Assembly (NCBI GenBank): GCA_015234465.1
Contig: JADGNA010000006.1
Location: 211,955-275,954 of the forward strand
DNA from: Salinibacterium sp.
GTDB lineage: Bacteria > Actinomycetota > Actinomycetes > Actinomycetales > Microbacteriaceae
Length of the DNA: 64,000 nt
Reading direction: 5' to 3'
The position numbers and the translations under genes were made by a program. The notes under the pieces are model-generated. The model made no database searches and had not been told where the DNA came from. It saw nothing but the letters and a program-made list of their open reading frames with translations. Below, in pieces: positions 16,075-24,532 of this stretch. How positions within the stretch are numbered: the stretch's first letter is position 1; each line of letters starts with the position of its first letter.

Positions 16075-16872
16075 ATGGATCGTCCCGCACCGAAGGCCGT
16101 CTCCTGTACGCCGCGGCGTGCGCAGTCCCCCAAAATGCCGACAGAACTTCCCTTCATGCTATGGGATCCTCAGCTAACGAGTTTCGGGGGCGTAAGTCGA
16201 CAACTTGAGCTCGAACGAGGGGCACACATGAGAATGCGGAGCGCTGATGACGCGTCGGCACACAGGTGGCAGCAGTCAACTCTTATGCAAGCATCACGCG
16301 ACTTGCACGATCGGGTTGGACCTGGAATTGCCGCCGCCCTCCAGCGCCTGGAACTCCTCGCCCTTGAGAGCGGGAACCGGCGCCCTGTCAGTGCTTCATT
16401 TGCGTGGAGGTTACGGGAGTGTTCCTTGATATTGCGCACTGCACTGCAGGACGCATCCGATGTGGGTTTGAGGCTCCGGCCGGCCACCGCCTCACAATCC
16501 GCTGGTTACAGTGGCCAATCGATCGTCCGCGAACTCGACATGCTGACAAAAGATGATGCAAGTTTTCCGCGACTCGACGCTGAAGAAGAGGTGTTCCTCA
16601 TCGTCCGGGAGGCACTCCGAAATTCCTTCAACCACTCAGGAGCTACCGAAGTGGTCGTTAGACTCGTGCGCTCGGATAGTCACGTCGTAATCACGGTAGA
16701 CGACGATGGCTGTGGGTTCGACTCTGCTTCGCCGCAGGGATCATCGCTGGGACTGGCGTGCATGGGCGAGAGAGCGATTCGCATCGAGGCTGACTTGCAG
16801 ATGGAAAGCTCGTTCCGATCCGGAACCAAAGTAAAACTGATTGTTCCCTTAGGCAGTAGTGGCTCGGAATGA
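16075..16872 (+). CDS. soluble NarL-type sensor histidine kinase
   Basis: From the ATG at 16075 (AAGGA just before it; a TTG at 16057 is also in frame) the protein has 265 residues. The HisKA_3 phospho-acceptor is in ASRDLHDRVGPG. The ATPase part shows the N-box REALRNSFNHSGA, then DDDGCGF and SSLGLACMGERA. There is no transmembrane or named sensor domain in the N-terminal 60 residues, so the signal is cytoplasmic or comes through a partner. The stop overlaps the response-regulator start (ATGA), making a two-component pair. Confidence 0.9.
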   Translation: MDRPAPKAVSCTPRRAQSPKMPTELPFMLWDPQLTSFGGVSRQLELERGAHMRMRSADDASAHRWQQSTLMQASRDLHDRVGPGIAAALQRLELLALESGNRRPVSASFAWRLRECSLILRTALQDASDVGLRLRPATASQSAGYSGQSIVRELDMLTKDDASFPRLDAEEEVFLIVREALRNSFNHSGATEVVVRLVRSDSHVVITVDDDGCGFDSASPQGSSLGLACMGERAIRIEADLQMESSFRSGTKVKLIVPLGSSGSE

Positions 16873-17510
16873 GGATTTCGGCTAGTGAACCGGTCACGGT
16901 CGGGATCGTGGACGACCACCGTCTGTTCCGAGCTGGAACTAACCTCCTGCTTTCTCGTGATCATCGCTTGAAGATCGTAGGAGAGGCCAGCTCTAGTCAA
17001 GGTGCGCTTCGTCTGGCAACGCTGATGAGGCCAGATGTGTTGATTCTCGACGTGGAATTGGGCGGCGACAGTGCCCCCGTGACAATCAGACGAATCAAGC
17101 ACGAGGTACCCTCAACCGAGATCGTGGTTCTGACGATGCATCGAGATCTACGCCTCCGCGAACACCTGACGGCCCACGGTGCCGCCGACTGCCTGACGAA
17201 GGATGCCGACGGGAGCGACCTTGTCCGAGCGGTGTTGACTGCGGCCGGGCGAGCGTCATCCTCGCAGGCAGAAGGGGTGAACCCGCGCACTGCCCGACTC
17301 TTGACCGAACGCCAGATAGAAGTACTACGGCTTCTGGCACGTGGATGTTCCAATAGGGAGATCGCTCATCAGTTGGTGATCACCGAGGGGACGGTAAAGC
17401 GGCATGTGTCTGATGTGTTTGCGAAGTTGGACGTAAACTCGCGGATAAACGCCGCACGGAAGGCAGGTAGATTGGGGCTGCTTGGGGGTCGAGAAGGGTA
17501 TGAGTCCTGA
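16869..17510 (+). CDS. NarL/FixJ-family response regulator
   Basis: A 213-residue protein. The receiver domain has DDH near residue 17, the phospho-acceptor in VLILDVELGG, a Thr/Ser switch in VVLTMH and Lys in CLTKDAD. The C-terminal LuxR-type helix-turn-helix is LTERQIEVLRLLARGCSNREIAHQLVITEGTVKRHV. It overlaps the kinase gene by four bases. Given the neighbours, its targets are plausibly the secreted peptide and the ABC-export operon that follow. Confidence 0.93.
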   Translation: MRISASEPVTVGIVDDHRLFRAGTNLLLSRDHRLKIVGEASSSQGALRLATLMRPDVLILDVELGGDSAPVTIRRIKHEVPSTEIVVLTMHRDLRLREHLTAHGAADCLTKDADGSDLVRAVLTAAGRASSSQAEGVNPRTARLLTERQIEVLRLLARGCSNREIAHQLVITEGTVKRHVSDVFAKLDVNSRINAARKAGRLGLLGGREGYES

Positions 17511-17624
17511 CCAGTCCGGCAGCTTACGTCCTGGTCGGTGGGCATTTCGGCCGATTCTCTACAGACGAGAGAGAACAGGGCGCGCACGGGCGTCGCTGTA
17601 CGCTAATCACCCGTGCGGTCCCGT

Positions 17625-17966
17625 TTAGTTCTTGCAGAACCAAGCTGTTTGGTGAGCAGCGACTGTGTATCCCAATGTTGCCCAAGGGGCATACTGGGAA
17701 TGTCGACTTGTGAATGTTCGAACGACATACGCTGAACCGTTGTTGTACTGGACTTCGTAATAGCCCCCCGCGCCCCCTGAGCCAATCTGGTGAACTACGC
17801 TCCCCTGGCCATAGGACTGCGTCGTCGGGTACTTCGAAAGGTAACACTGGCTGTACCCGTAGCGGTCTACGTACGGCCATGCAGCAGCGTTTGCCGGCGT
17901 GGCAGCCAGTAGCCCTGCGAGCACCAGCAAGGCCGCAGTGATCGAGGCTGTGAGTCTTCTCCGCAT
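17625..17966 (-). CDS. small secreted protein, candidate exported peptide
   Basis: A 113-residue protein with a clear Sec signal (MRRRLTASITAALLVLAG, cleavage after ANA near residue 27) and a strong GGAGGA site. The mature 86 residues are rich in Tyr, Gly and Ser with only two cysteines (SQCYL and the final WFCKN), which could pair. It converges on the two-component genes and faces away from the ABC operon. Small secreted Tyr/Gly-rich proteins beside ABC exporters are often bacteriocins or signalling peptides, but I see no match to a named bacteriocin family such as lactococcin 972. Confidence 0.75.
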   Translation of the reverse strand: MRRRLTASITAALLVLAGLLAATPANAAAWPYVDRYGYSQCYLSKYPTTQSYGQGSVVHQIGSGGAGGYYEVQYNNGSAYVVRTFTSRHSQYAPWATLGYTVAAHQTAWFCKN

Positions 17967-18002
17967 GATTTCCTCCGAGAATGTAGATGTTCTGTCGTGC
18001 CA

Positions 18003-18272
18003 AACCTTGGTGCTCGGCTAGTGCGGAGTCAAGAGTCGCTCACCTTCCGGAGTTAGTGGTTACTAGCGCCAAGGCGCCCAGATGGCAGCACTACTCGCGT
18101 TCGAAGCGTTCGTGCACGCGTGATCGAAAGATGTGACTTTAGAGGTGGTCCTGAGGGTAGCTACGTCCCGAGACGGTCTAGCCCGCTAGGCTTCAGGCAT
18201 TTCCGAGCTTCAGTCTTCTTTGTCGTAGTCGCTTGTATTTCTGAGGCTCAAGTCGACGAGTAGGAGTCAGCC
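18003..18272. other. intergenic region upstream of ABC operon
   Basis: About 270 bases between the divergent secreted-peptide gene and the lipoprotein gene. It probably carries the promoters of both and any response-regulator sites. No clear inverted repeat was identified by eye. Confidence 0.35.
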
Positions 18273-18929
18273 TTGGCGCAGCGAGATCGCAGATTTTCGA
18301 CCGTGGGGGCAGCAGTAGTCGCATCTGTGTTTCTAACCGTGGCTCTGGTCGCGTGCTCTACGTCGTCGCCAGGGCCAGACGTTGTTCCGCTGACGCAAGC
18401 AGAAAAAGAGGCCAAGAGTTCCGACTCACTGCGGCTTGAGTGGGATGCCCTCAAACGCGAGTACCCGGAAGCGCTCATGCCCGAAGTAGAACGCGTGCGT
18501 TTCGTCCCGCCGGAAGAATGGGCGGAGGCCATGGCCGCTTGCCTCTCAACTGAAGGATTCCCTGCCGAGGTCACTCCCGATGGCGGAGTGCAGCGACAGG
18601 TGGCGGCAGGGCAAGCGATGGCGTCTGACATTGCCTCATACGTTTGCAACGCGAAGTATCCGATGGATCCCCAGTATGAGGTGAAGCTGAACGAGTCCCA
18701 GCTCAGATACCTGTACAAGTACTACAACAACAGCTTGGTTCCGTGCCTGGAGGACGAAGGATTTCGCATTCCAAGGGCTCCGAGTCTGCAGGTTTTCATC
18801 GATTCCTACGGCACCCCGGACGCATGGACCCCCTACGCCTCCCTCGTTGGGCAGCCAATCGTCGGCTGGATCGAGCTAAACGACGCGTGTCCTCAGAACC
18901 CAGATGGGTTGTTTGGTGGCTTGGAATGA
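18273..18929 (+). CDS. lipoprotein of the ABC-export operon
   Basis: Starts with TTG behind a TAGGAG site. The protein has 218 residues, with a hydrophobic leader ending in the lipobox LVACS. The mature part has four cysteines, two of them in the fragments CLSTEGF and CLEDEGF, which look like an internal duplication, plus CNAKY and DACPQ; two disulfides are likely. Similar 'C-L-x-x-E-G-F' lipoproteins are common in actinobacteria next to peptidoglycan-binding and ABC genes. Its stop overlaps the next start (ATGA), so it belongs to the operon through 21770. Confidence 0.85.
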   Translation: MAQRDRRFSTVGAAVVASVFLTVALVACSTSSPGPDVVPLTQAEKEAKSSDSLRLEWDALKREYPEALMPEVERVRFVPPEEWAEAMAACLSTEGFPAEVTPDGGVQRQVAAGQAMASDIASYVCNAKYPMDPQYEVKLNESQLRYLYKYYNNSLVPCLEDEGFRIPRAPSLQVFIDSYGTPDAWTPYASLVGQPIVGWIELNDACPQNPDGLFGGLE

Positions 18930-20041
18930 GAGCGGGCGGGAACGTGATGGACGTTGAGCGCATGTCTGCCGCTCCTCCGGGGCGACGCGTGCTCTTCACT
19001 GTCACCGCAAGCTCTGTCGTTCTACTCGCCGGGGCAGCGATGGGCTGGGCCGCCTCCGTCGTCTTGGCGCCCCCTCCCGACGTGCTGAGTTCTCCCCCAT
19101 ATGCCTTGGTCGACATTGCGCACGGAGAGGTTGGAGCCAGCATCTCTCTCAATGCGGTTGCCGAATGGGCGGCCACACCAGTCGGCTCGAATCTGGCGTC
19201 TGGGACCGTCACCACCCTGGGTATAGAGCAAGGGGAGGAAGTAACGTCCGGGTCGATCTTGTACACCGTTGATCTTCGACCTGTCGTTCTAGCTGAGGGT
19301 GACATCCCCGCCTTCAGGCAATTGGCCGCCGGGGCGAAGGGCATAGACGTCCGACAGCTGCAGGTAATGCTCGCTTCCCTCGGGCATTTCAGCGGTAGCG
19401 CTGACGGCGAGTTCGGAAGTAGGACCTCAGCGGCGGTCAAGGCATGGCAACAGCAACTTAGAGTCGAGCCCGACGGCGTTGTTCGTCTTGGTGACATAGT
19501 TTTCGTTCCGGACCTGCCGATGCGAGTCTCGCTAGACAGCGAGGTCGTTGCCCGCGGCGCTACGCTTGTCGGCGGGGAGGAAGCTGTCCTGGGCATGCCG
19601 AATGCGCCGAAGTTCACAATCCCGATTAGCGAACCGCAAACATCTTTGATGCGAGCGGGGACGCGGGTGGAGATTAGTGGGCCCGGTGGGGAATCATGGG
19701 AGGCCCTCGTTGTCGAGCAACAGTCCTCGGGGGCCGGTGAGCTCTCCGTTGCGCTCAAAGGCCCCGAAGATTCAGCAATCTGCCTAGACAGTTGCGCGGT
19801 GATTCCACCCTCGGGACAGACGCTGCTTTCGGTGCGCGTCGTTACCGAAGAGTCCGTGCAGGGGCTCGTAGTTCCGACAGCTGCTCTGCTGAGCCGAAGC
19901 AATGGTTCCGTGGCAGTGATCGACGAGGCAGGTGGAGAGATCGCCGTCACCGTGCTCGCTAGCGCTATGGGAATGTCGATCATTGACGGAGTACCGGAAG
20001 GGTTGCGAGTTCGTGTTCCCGCCTCGGTGACGGGAACGTGA
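18926..20041 (+). CDS. membrane-fusion-like protein with peptidoglycan-binding domain
   Basis: The frame is open far upstream inside the previous gene, but the ATG at 18926, which overlaps that gene's stop (ATGA), is the sensible start; an ATG at 18947 is an alternative. The 371-residue protein has one membrane anchor (about 26-48), a HlyD/MacA-like half, and a peptidoglycan_binding_1 domain in the middle (IDVRQLQVMLASLGHFSGSADGEFG). The C-terminal half is beta-barrel-like (RVRVPASVTGT at the end). It should link the inner-membrane transporter to the wall. Confidence 0.85.
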   Translation: MRAGGNVMDVERMSAAPPGRRVLFTVTASSVVLLAGAAMGWAASVVLAPPPDVLSSPPYALVDIAHGEVGASISLNAVAEWAATPVGSNLASGTVTTLGIEQGEEVTSGSILYTVDLRPVVLAEGDIPAFRQLAAGAKGIDVRQLQVMLASLGHFSGSADGEFGSRTSAAVKAWQQQLRVEPDGVVRLGDIVFVPDLPMRVSLDSEVVARGATLVGGEEAVLGMPNAPKFTIPISEPQTSLMRAGTRVEISGPGGESWEALVVEQQSSGAGELSVALKGPEDSAICLDSCAVIPPSGQTLLSVRVVTEESVQGLVVPTAALLSRSNGSVAVIDEAGGEIAVTVLASAMGMSIIDGVPEGLRVRVPASVTGT

Positions 20042-20670
20042 TCGAAGCGCGGGACATCACGTTCGGCTACGACTCTGCTCATCCCTTACTCGACGGATTC
20101 ACCGAATCCTTCTCCCGGGGAGAGGTAACCGCCGTCACGGGTCCTTCCGGCCGTGGCAAATCGACCCTCTTGTACATACTCGGCCTCATGTTGCGACCTA
20201 CAGGCGGAAAGGTGGTGATAGGTGGAGTTGACGTGACGTCGCTGACAGACCTGGAGCGCTCACGTTTTCGAGCACACATGTTTGGATTCGTATTCCAGGA
20301 CGCGGCCCTGGATGCGAGCAGGACGGTGATGGATAACGTCGTAGAGACGGCGCTTTACCGAAATGATTCTCGGAGGGTCACCCAAGAGCGGGCCAGAGAG
20401 TTACTAAGTCAGTTTGGAGTGGAGTTACGAGCCAACGCCAAGCCAGGACAAGTGTCCGGGGGACAGGCTCAACGGATCGCTCTCTGTCGCGCACTGCTAA
20501 ACAGCCCTCCCATTCTTCTTGCCGATGAGCCGACAGGAAATCTAGACCCAGCATCCGCTGCAGCAGTGGTTGATGCGTTCCATTCTCACGCGCGCACCGG
20601 GGCGTCGGTGATCGTCGTCACCCATGACCCAGGCCTAGTCGCTCAATGCGATCGCGAGGTGCAGCTTTGA
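20038..20670 (+). CDS. ABC transporter ATP-binding protein, MacB/LolD type
   Basis: A 210-residue ATPase with Walker A GPSGRGKST, a Q-loop in GFVFQD, the signature VSGGQAQRIALCRALL, Walker B ILLADEPTGNLD and the switch His in VTHD. It starts with GTG overlapping the stop of the fusion protein gene (GTGA). The compact size and the signature place it with the MacB/LolD/FtsE group that works with FtsX-like permeases, one of which follows directly. Confidence 0.93.
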   Translation: MIEARDITFGYDSAHPLLDGFTESFSRGEVTAVTGPSGRGKSTLLYILGLMLRPTGGKVVIGGVDVTSLTDLERSRFRAHMFGFVFQDAALDASRTVMDNVVETALYRNDSRRVTQERARELLSQFGVELRANAKPGQVSGGQAQRIALCRALLNSPPILLADEPTGNLDPASAAAVVDAFHSHARTGASVIVVTHDPGLVAQCDREVQL

Positions 20671-21770
20671 GCTCGATCCGCCATCTGGCCGCCGTCGTTC
20701 GAGAAGCTTTGTCGACGGCATGGTCGCAGCCAGTTGCATCTGCTGTGACCGTCTTGATGGTGGCTGGGATGTGCGCGAGTGTGCTCCTGACGGCGGGCCG
20801 AACCGTTGGGGCGGAGCAGGCCGTACTGGACACTATCGATTCAGCCGGCACCAGACTGATAATGGTTCGCGCGGAACCCGGAGCCGGGCTGTCTGAATCG
20901 GTCCTCACGCGACTCTCGGACGTGCAAGGGATCGAATGGACTGCGGCCTTCGGGCCAGCCATGGACGTCCACAACGCATCCATTCCGGGCGGCACGAAGA
21001 CGCCGCTTCGGCTGGCATGGGGAGAGGATCTGCAAGAACTGGTGTCAACACAGCCGGGAAATCCAGTTGAAGCATGGGCAAGCGAGGCAGCGCTCGTACA
21101 GTTGGGAATGGTCGACGGACTCGGTGGAGTCGTCGACGCTTGGGGCAACGATTTCACGTTGGCTGGGCCGATCGAAGTCCCTGAACACCTCGCCTCTCTT
21201 GAGCCTCTGGTCTTAGCGCCGCAGGAAAGAGGAACGGGAACGGCGCCAGTCAGCATCCTGGTTGTCGTCGCGACAGCGCCTGAACTTGTCACCCCCCTGT
21301 CACGTGTAATTCAGTCGTTGCTGGCCGTCGAGGACATGAGCAAAGTGAGCGTCTCCACTAGCGAATCCCTAGTCGCGATTCGCGCTGTTGTCGCGGGCGA
21401 GCTGGGCAGCCACGGCCGCGGCCTGGTCGTCGCGATCTTCACACTCACCGCTACCTTGGTTGCGTCGCTGCTCTACGGTTTGGTGAAGCTCAGACGTAAA
21501 GATTTCGGCCGACGCCGGGCGCTGGGTGCCTCGCGCCGACTCGTACGCTTGCTCTTGCTCACCCAGATCGCCACCCTGGCTACATTTGGAGCCGCGCTTG
21601 GGTGCGCCGGTGCCGCTATCGCGTTGACCATGTCTCAAGATCCGTTACCGAGCGTTAGCTACTTCGGCGCAATCGCCCTTCTGTCCGTCGGTGTGGGCGT
21701 CGTCGCCGCCTCCGTGCCCGCATGGGTAGCCGCACGTCAAGATCCTCTGAAAGAGCTCCGAGTGCCGTAG
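20667..21770 (+). CDS. FtsX-like ABC permease
   Basis: The TTG at 20667 is preferred because it overlaps the ATPase stop (TTGA) and has GAGGTG seven bases before; an ATG at 20646 also lies in frame. The protein has about 367 residues: one N-terminal membrane helix (about 24-46), a periplasmic-type domain of about 220 residues, then three membrane helices in the FtsX/MacB pattern, with the coupling sequence RRRALGASRRLV and the end WVAARQDPLKELRVP typical of MacB permeases. Such mechanotransmission complexes move or release peptides and lipoproteins, or drive envelope enzymes, rather than import solutes. Confidence 0.9.
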   Translation: MSSIRHLAAVVREALSTAWSQPVASAVTVLMVAGMCASVLLTAGRTVGAEQAVLDTIDSAGTRLIMVRAEPGAGLSESVLTRLSDVQGIEWTAAFGPAMDVHNASIPGGTKTPLRLAWGEDLQELVSTQPGNPVEAWASEAALVQLGMVDGLGGVVDAWGNDFTLAGPIEVPEHLASLEPLVLAPQERGTGTAPVSILVVVATAPELVTPLSRVIQSLLAVEDMSKVSVSTSESLVAIRAVVAGELGSHGRGLVVAIFTLTATLVASLLYGLVKLRRKDFGRRRALGASRRLVRLLLLTQIATLATFGAALGCAGAAIALTMSQDPLPSVSYFGAIALLSVGVGVVAASVPAWVAARQDPLKELRVP

Positions 21771-21849
21771 AAGAACCCGGGCATCGATACGCGCGACCAG
21801 TCGATGGGGCCAGCTCGGTGAGACAAAGCTTGTTACAGTCCGAATCTGG

Positions 21850-22430
21850 TCAATCGGGATGAAGCGCCCTGAGGTCGAAGTCGAATCGCGCTATTTGATT
21901 CCCACCAACGGATCGTGTCGGCTTGGCCAGTGCCAGTGCACCCGCCTGAGGGTCGCCAGCCCAAATCATGTGGGCTCTTCCATAGACCAGAGCGGGCAAG
22001 ACCGCGGACGAGTTCGGTCTTGTAGTAGCTGTTGACTGTCTGGGCCAGGGCGTTGTCGTAGCTGTCACCGACGGCCCAATCGTCGGTGTGGCACCGATCT
22101 CTGCGAGTCGTCCCCGTAGCGATAGAGGCGAATTGACTGCCTGCATCGCTTTGGCTGCAGGGATGGGCGCGATGTGTGACGCGCCCCCACCAGGCCATTT
22201 CGATCGCACGGAGCACCATTCGGTGCGCACGTGTGCCGCGCACCGCCGGCCGACGATCATCCGTGAGAACAAGTCGACGATGAAACAGACATACGCCACA
22301 CCGGCCCATGTCGGAACGAACGTCAGGTCCGTGGACCCGCAGGCGGTTGCGGTAGCGGTGGACTCTCGGTTGACAAGATCTGGGTGTCTCGCGGCGGCCG
22401 CCCGCGAGACCGCCAAACGGGTCACGCTGG
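21850..22430 (-). pseudogene. decayed IS3-family OrfB
   Basis: Read on the minus strand in two alternating frames, the pieces STDLTFVPTWAGVAYVCFIVDLFSRMIVG, then QSDAGSQFASI, then GDSYDNALAQTVNSYYKTELVRG appear in the order of an IS3 integrase core (first Asp, second Asp, Glu). At least two frameshifts separate them and the N-terminus is missing. No orfA or terminal repeats are seen nearby. This is a different IS3 group from the copy at 9.5 kb. Confidence 0.85.
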
Positions 22431-22486
22431 ACGCTTGACTTTACGGGCGCCAAGCTGCGCTCAATATGCGCTTCTGGCAGTCACCG

Positions 22487-23308
22487 CTACTTCCGAGCGA
22501 AATGCAGCGACTCCTCGAACTGATCTCGCGCCGGAAACTGTGGCTCGCTGAGTGCCCATCGATTAGTACGCGACCGCAGCAGCTTCCGTGCGAGTCGAGC
22601 CCGACGCGGAGAGATTGTGGAAGAGGTGGCGAGCATCACAATGCCTATCAGCGTCGCCGGAAGACTAAAGGTCATGATTCTGGCCGCCACGAGATCTGGC
22701 ACAACGTTGGTCAGGAATCCCATTGACACCATCGCAAGTAACCCGCCCACGAGAAGCAGCCCGCCGGCCGCAGCAAGATACGTACCGATGCGGTTCTTGT
22801 TTCTAGACTCCGCATAAAAGGAACTCATCTTCAAATCGGCCACCGGATTATGGGCGTGGATACGCGGAAGGCCATCTGAGATGAACGAGTAACTAAGAAC
22901 GAAGTCGGGGCGAATGAGACTCGGACGGATGAGTAGCTTCGCGTCGTCGCCTGTCTCGAAACTGAGATCGACCGCACCGTCATAGTCGATCACTCTGAGT
23001 GAGTCAGGCGCGATAGGAACGCCTAGTCCAATAGTTAGGTCGTCGCCGAAGGCGTCAGCACGAACATCCTTCTCTCCAACCCGCCACACATACAGCTGGA
23101 TATGGTGTGGTTCCTTGAGCTCGGTGTTCCCAACGAAGTAGCGCAGCTCGCTCGCAGCCTTGGTTTGAGTAGACAGCGGGACCGCCACGTAGTCCACCCA
23201 CAGCTCATAGTCCGTAAGTGCGTTAAACCACTGATCCGCACCACGCTGAAATGCGACGCCCAGCACCGCACCGAGTACGAGTGTCCCGATTCCCCAGATG
23301 ATCTCCAT
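22487..23308 (-). CDS. membrane-anchored protein, unknown function
   Basis: The start at 23308 is chosen for the GGAAGAGG site; the frame is open to 23329. The 273-residue protein has one N-terminal membrane helix (IIWGIGTLVLGAVLGVAF), a beta-rich soluble domain of about 150 residues with SELRYFVGNTELKEPHHIQLYVW, and two C-terminal helices (about 185-205 and 215-240), then a basic tail. I do not recognise it. It is divergent from the small GIY-YIG gene with about 90 bases between. Confidence 0.65.
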   Translation of the reverse strand: MEIIWGIGTLVLGAVLGVAFQRGADQWFNALTDYELWVDYVAVPLSTQTKAASELRYFVGNTELKEPHHIQLYVWRVGEKDVRADAFGDDLTIGLGVPIAPDSLRVIDYDGAVDLSFETGDDAKLLIRPSLIRPDFVLSYSFISDGLPRIHAHNPVADLKMSSFYAESRNKNRIGTYLAAAGGLLLVGGLLAMVSMGFLTNVVPDLVAARIMTFSLPATLIGIVMLATSSTISPRRARLARKLLRSRTNRWALSEPQFPARDQFEESLHFARK

Positions 23309-23395
23309 TGGCGCACCTCTTCCGCACACAGACTAGCGAGCACCTCAGACGCGGACTTGGCGGATCGCATAGTCAACCGCAACTACCATCGCATC

Positions 23396-23875
23396 GTGAC
23401 GGCTACTGAGACACCAACTACTTGGGACCGAACCGGCATTGAAGCACTGGGGTTTGAAGGCTTCACAAAGCTGACCCAGCTTCGGGCCGGCGATGTGCCG
23501 GAGAAGCACGGGATCTATGTTGTGCTTCGTCCTGGATCGGAGGCGCCAGTCTTTCAGGCCGACAACCCGGTGAAACGCCCACGCCAAAAGCTCTACTCCG
23601 TCGAGTACTTGACCGACTACTGGGTGGAGAACACGCCCGTCGTCTACATAGGAAAGGCCGCAGGCGCAGCGGGCCTACGAGACAGGTTGAAGCCCTACGC
23701 CAAGAAGAGCAGCGGACATTCAGGAGGAAGAGCGATCTGGCAGCTGAGTGACGCCGATGATCTGCTGGTGTGTTGGAAAGTGATCGAGGAGGCCGAAGCT
23801 GTCGAGAAGTTCTGGATCAAGACGTTCAAAGAGGCGCACGGCGGGATGCGCCCGTTCGCGAACCGGAATGGGTGA
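23396..23875 (+). CDS. GIY-YIG-family nuclease-like protein
   Basis: From the GTG at 23396 the protein has 159 residues. The GIY motif is KHGIYVVLR and the YIG motif is VVYIGKA, followed by LRDRLKPY with the family Arg and by EAVEKFWIK, where a Glu lies in the expected helix. These are the catalytic features of GIY-YIG domains. It has no extra DNA-binding domain. Similar stand-alone proteins occur in defence and mobile regions. No ribosome site is evident; upstream in-frame text overlaps the divergent gene's leader, so the exact start is uncertain. Confidence 0.75.
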   Translation: MTATETPTTWDRTGIEALGFEGFTKLTQLRAGDVPEKHGIYVVLRPGSEAPVFQADNPVKRPRQKLYSVEYLTDYWVENTPVVYIGKAAGAAGLRDRLKPYAKKSSGHSGGRAIWQLSDADDLLVCWKVIEEAEAVEKFWIKTFKEAHGGMRPFANRNG

Positions 23876-23911
23876 GCTTCTATACAACGAGAGCGTGATG
23901 GCGCGCACCGC

Positions 23912-23917
23912 TAGCCT
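23912..23917 (+). promoter_or_regulatory. -10 box for a leaderless start
   Basis: TAGCCT followed after six bases by the ATG of the small membrane protein, the spacing expected when transcription starts at the A of the start codon. Confidence 0.45.
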
Positions 23918-23923
23918 GAGCGG

Positions 23924-24277
23924 ATGACCGACGCAAACGGAAAGATCACTCCCCCGAGCTTGTGGGTCAGCAAGTGGTCGCGCGAGGAGGCCTTTTGGCG
24001 CGACGTAGCGAGTCGAGGGCTGGCCGGGCTAATCGTGGTAGCTATTGGAGCAGCGTTCGCATTCGGGGTGGGGCTACTACCAATCAGCGAGTATAAGAAC
24101 GAGCTGATCGCCTTTGGACTCGTGCTGGCGTGGTTAGTGATCTGGACACCGCTCTCACGGAAGACAATCCGATGGGCATATAGCAAGGCCCGCTGGCTAG
24201 GAATCATTGTGCCCCTAGTTTCGATACTCGTGCTACTTAGCGGCTTGGTCTTCGCAGTATCCGTTCGGTTCGTCTGA
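23924..24277 (+). CDS. small membrane protein, three helices
   Basis: A 117-residue protein with an N-terminal soluble stretch (PPSLWVSKWSREEAFWRDVASRG) and three membrane helices (about 32-52, 60-78 and 93-114). It lacks a ribosome site but has a TANNNT box six bases before the ATG, so it is probably a leaderless message. It follows the GIY-YIG gene by about 50 bases on the same strand. A joint role, such as nuclease plus membrane effector, is possible but unsupported. Confidence 0.6.
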   Translation: MTDANGKITPPSLWVSKWSREEAFWRDVASRGLAGLIVVAIGAAFAFGVGLLPISEYKNELIAFGLVLAWLVIWTPLSRKTIRWAYSKARWLGIIVPLVSILVLLSGLVFAVSVRFV

Positions 24278-24489
24278 TGACGGACCAACTCGTATGATCC
24301 TGGCGAAGGAGAGCACGACCGATCCCTCCTACCAGGGCCCGGTGAAGGTCTTGTGATTGTTCAAGTAGCCGCCAGCTCGACCTGCGTCATTTCTAGTGGT
24401 CAGCGGTTCCACGATTGCCGCGGGTTCACTCAGCCCACCGGCACGCGACGGACGAGGCGCCCGACAGGAACGGGACTCACAACTGCCTG
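24278..24489. other. intergenic, no gene seen
   Basis: About 210 bases between convergent genes. No supported coding sequence. Confidence 0.3.
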
Positions 24490-24521
24490 GGCCCGCGGTG
24501 ATGGTCGCATCACCGCGGGCC
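24490..24521 (-). terminator. strong hairpin after the zinc-ribbon gene
   Basis: A perfect 14-bp GC-rich stem (GGCCCGCGGTGATG and its complement) with a four-base loop, 11 bases past the stop of the minus-strand gene at 24533. There is no T tract on the minus strand, so it may act as a non-canonical terminator or mRNA-end hairpin. Confidence 0.6.
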
Positions 24522-24532
24522 GGTTTGGATTA

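Noticed and set aside
17625..17966. Secreted peptide considered as a lactococcin 972-family bacteriocin.
   Set aside because: The expected spacing of Trp, Gly and His residues of that family is not present; only the general size, signal peptide and ABC neighbour fit.
18796..20082. Minus-strand open frame of over 400 residues opposite the fusion-protein gene.
   Set aside because: Ser/Thr/Arg-rich text without domains, and the opposite strand encodes a clear, coupled operon.
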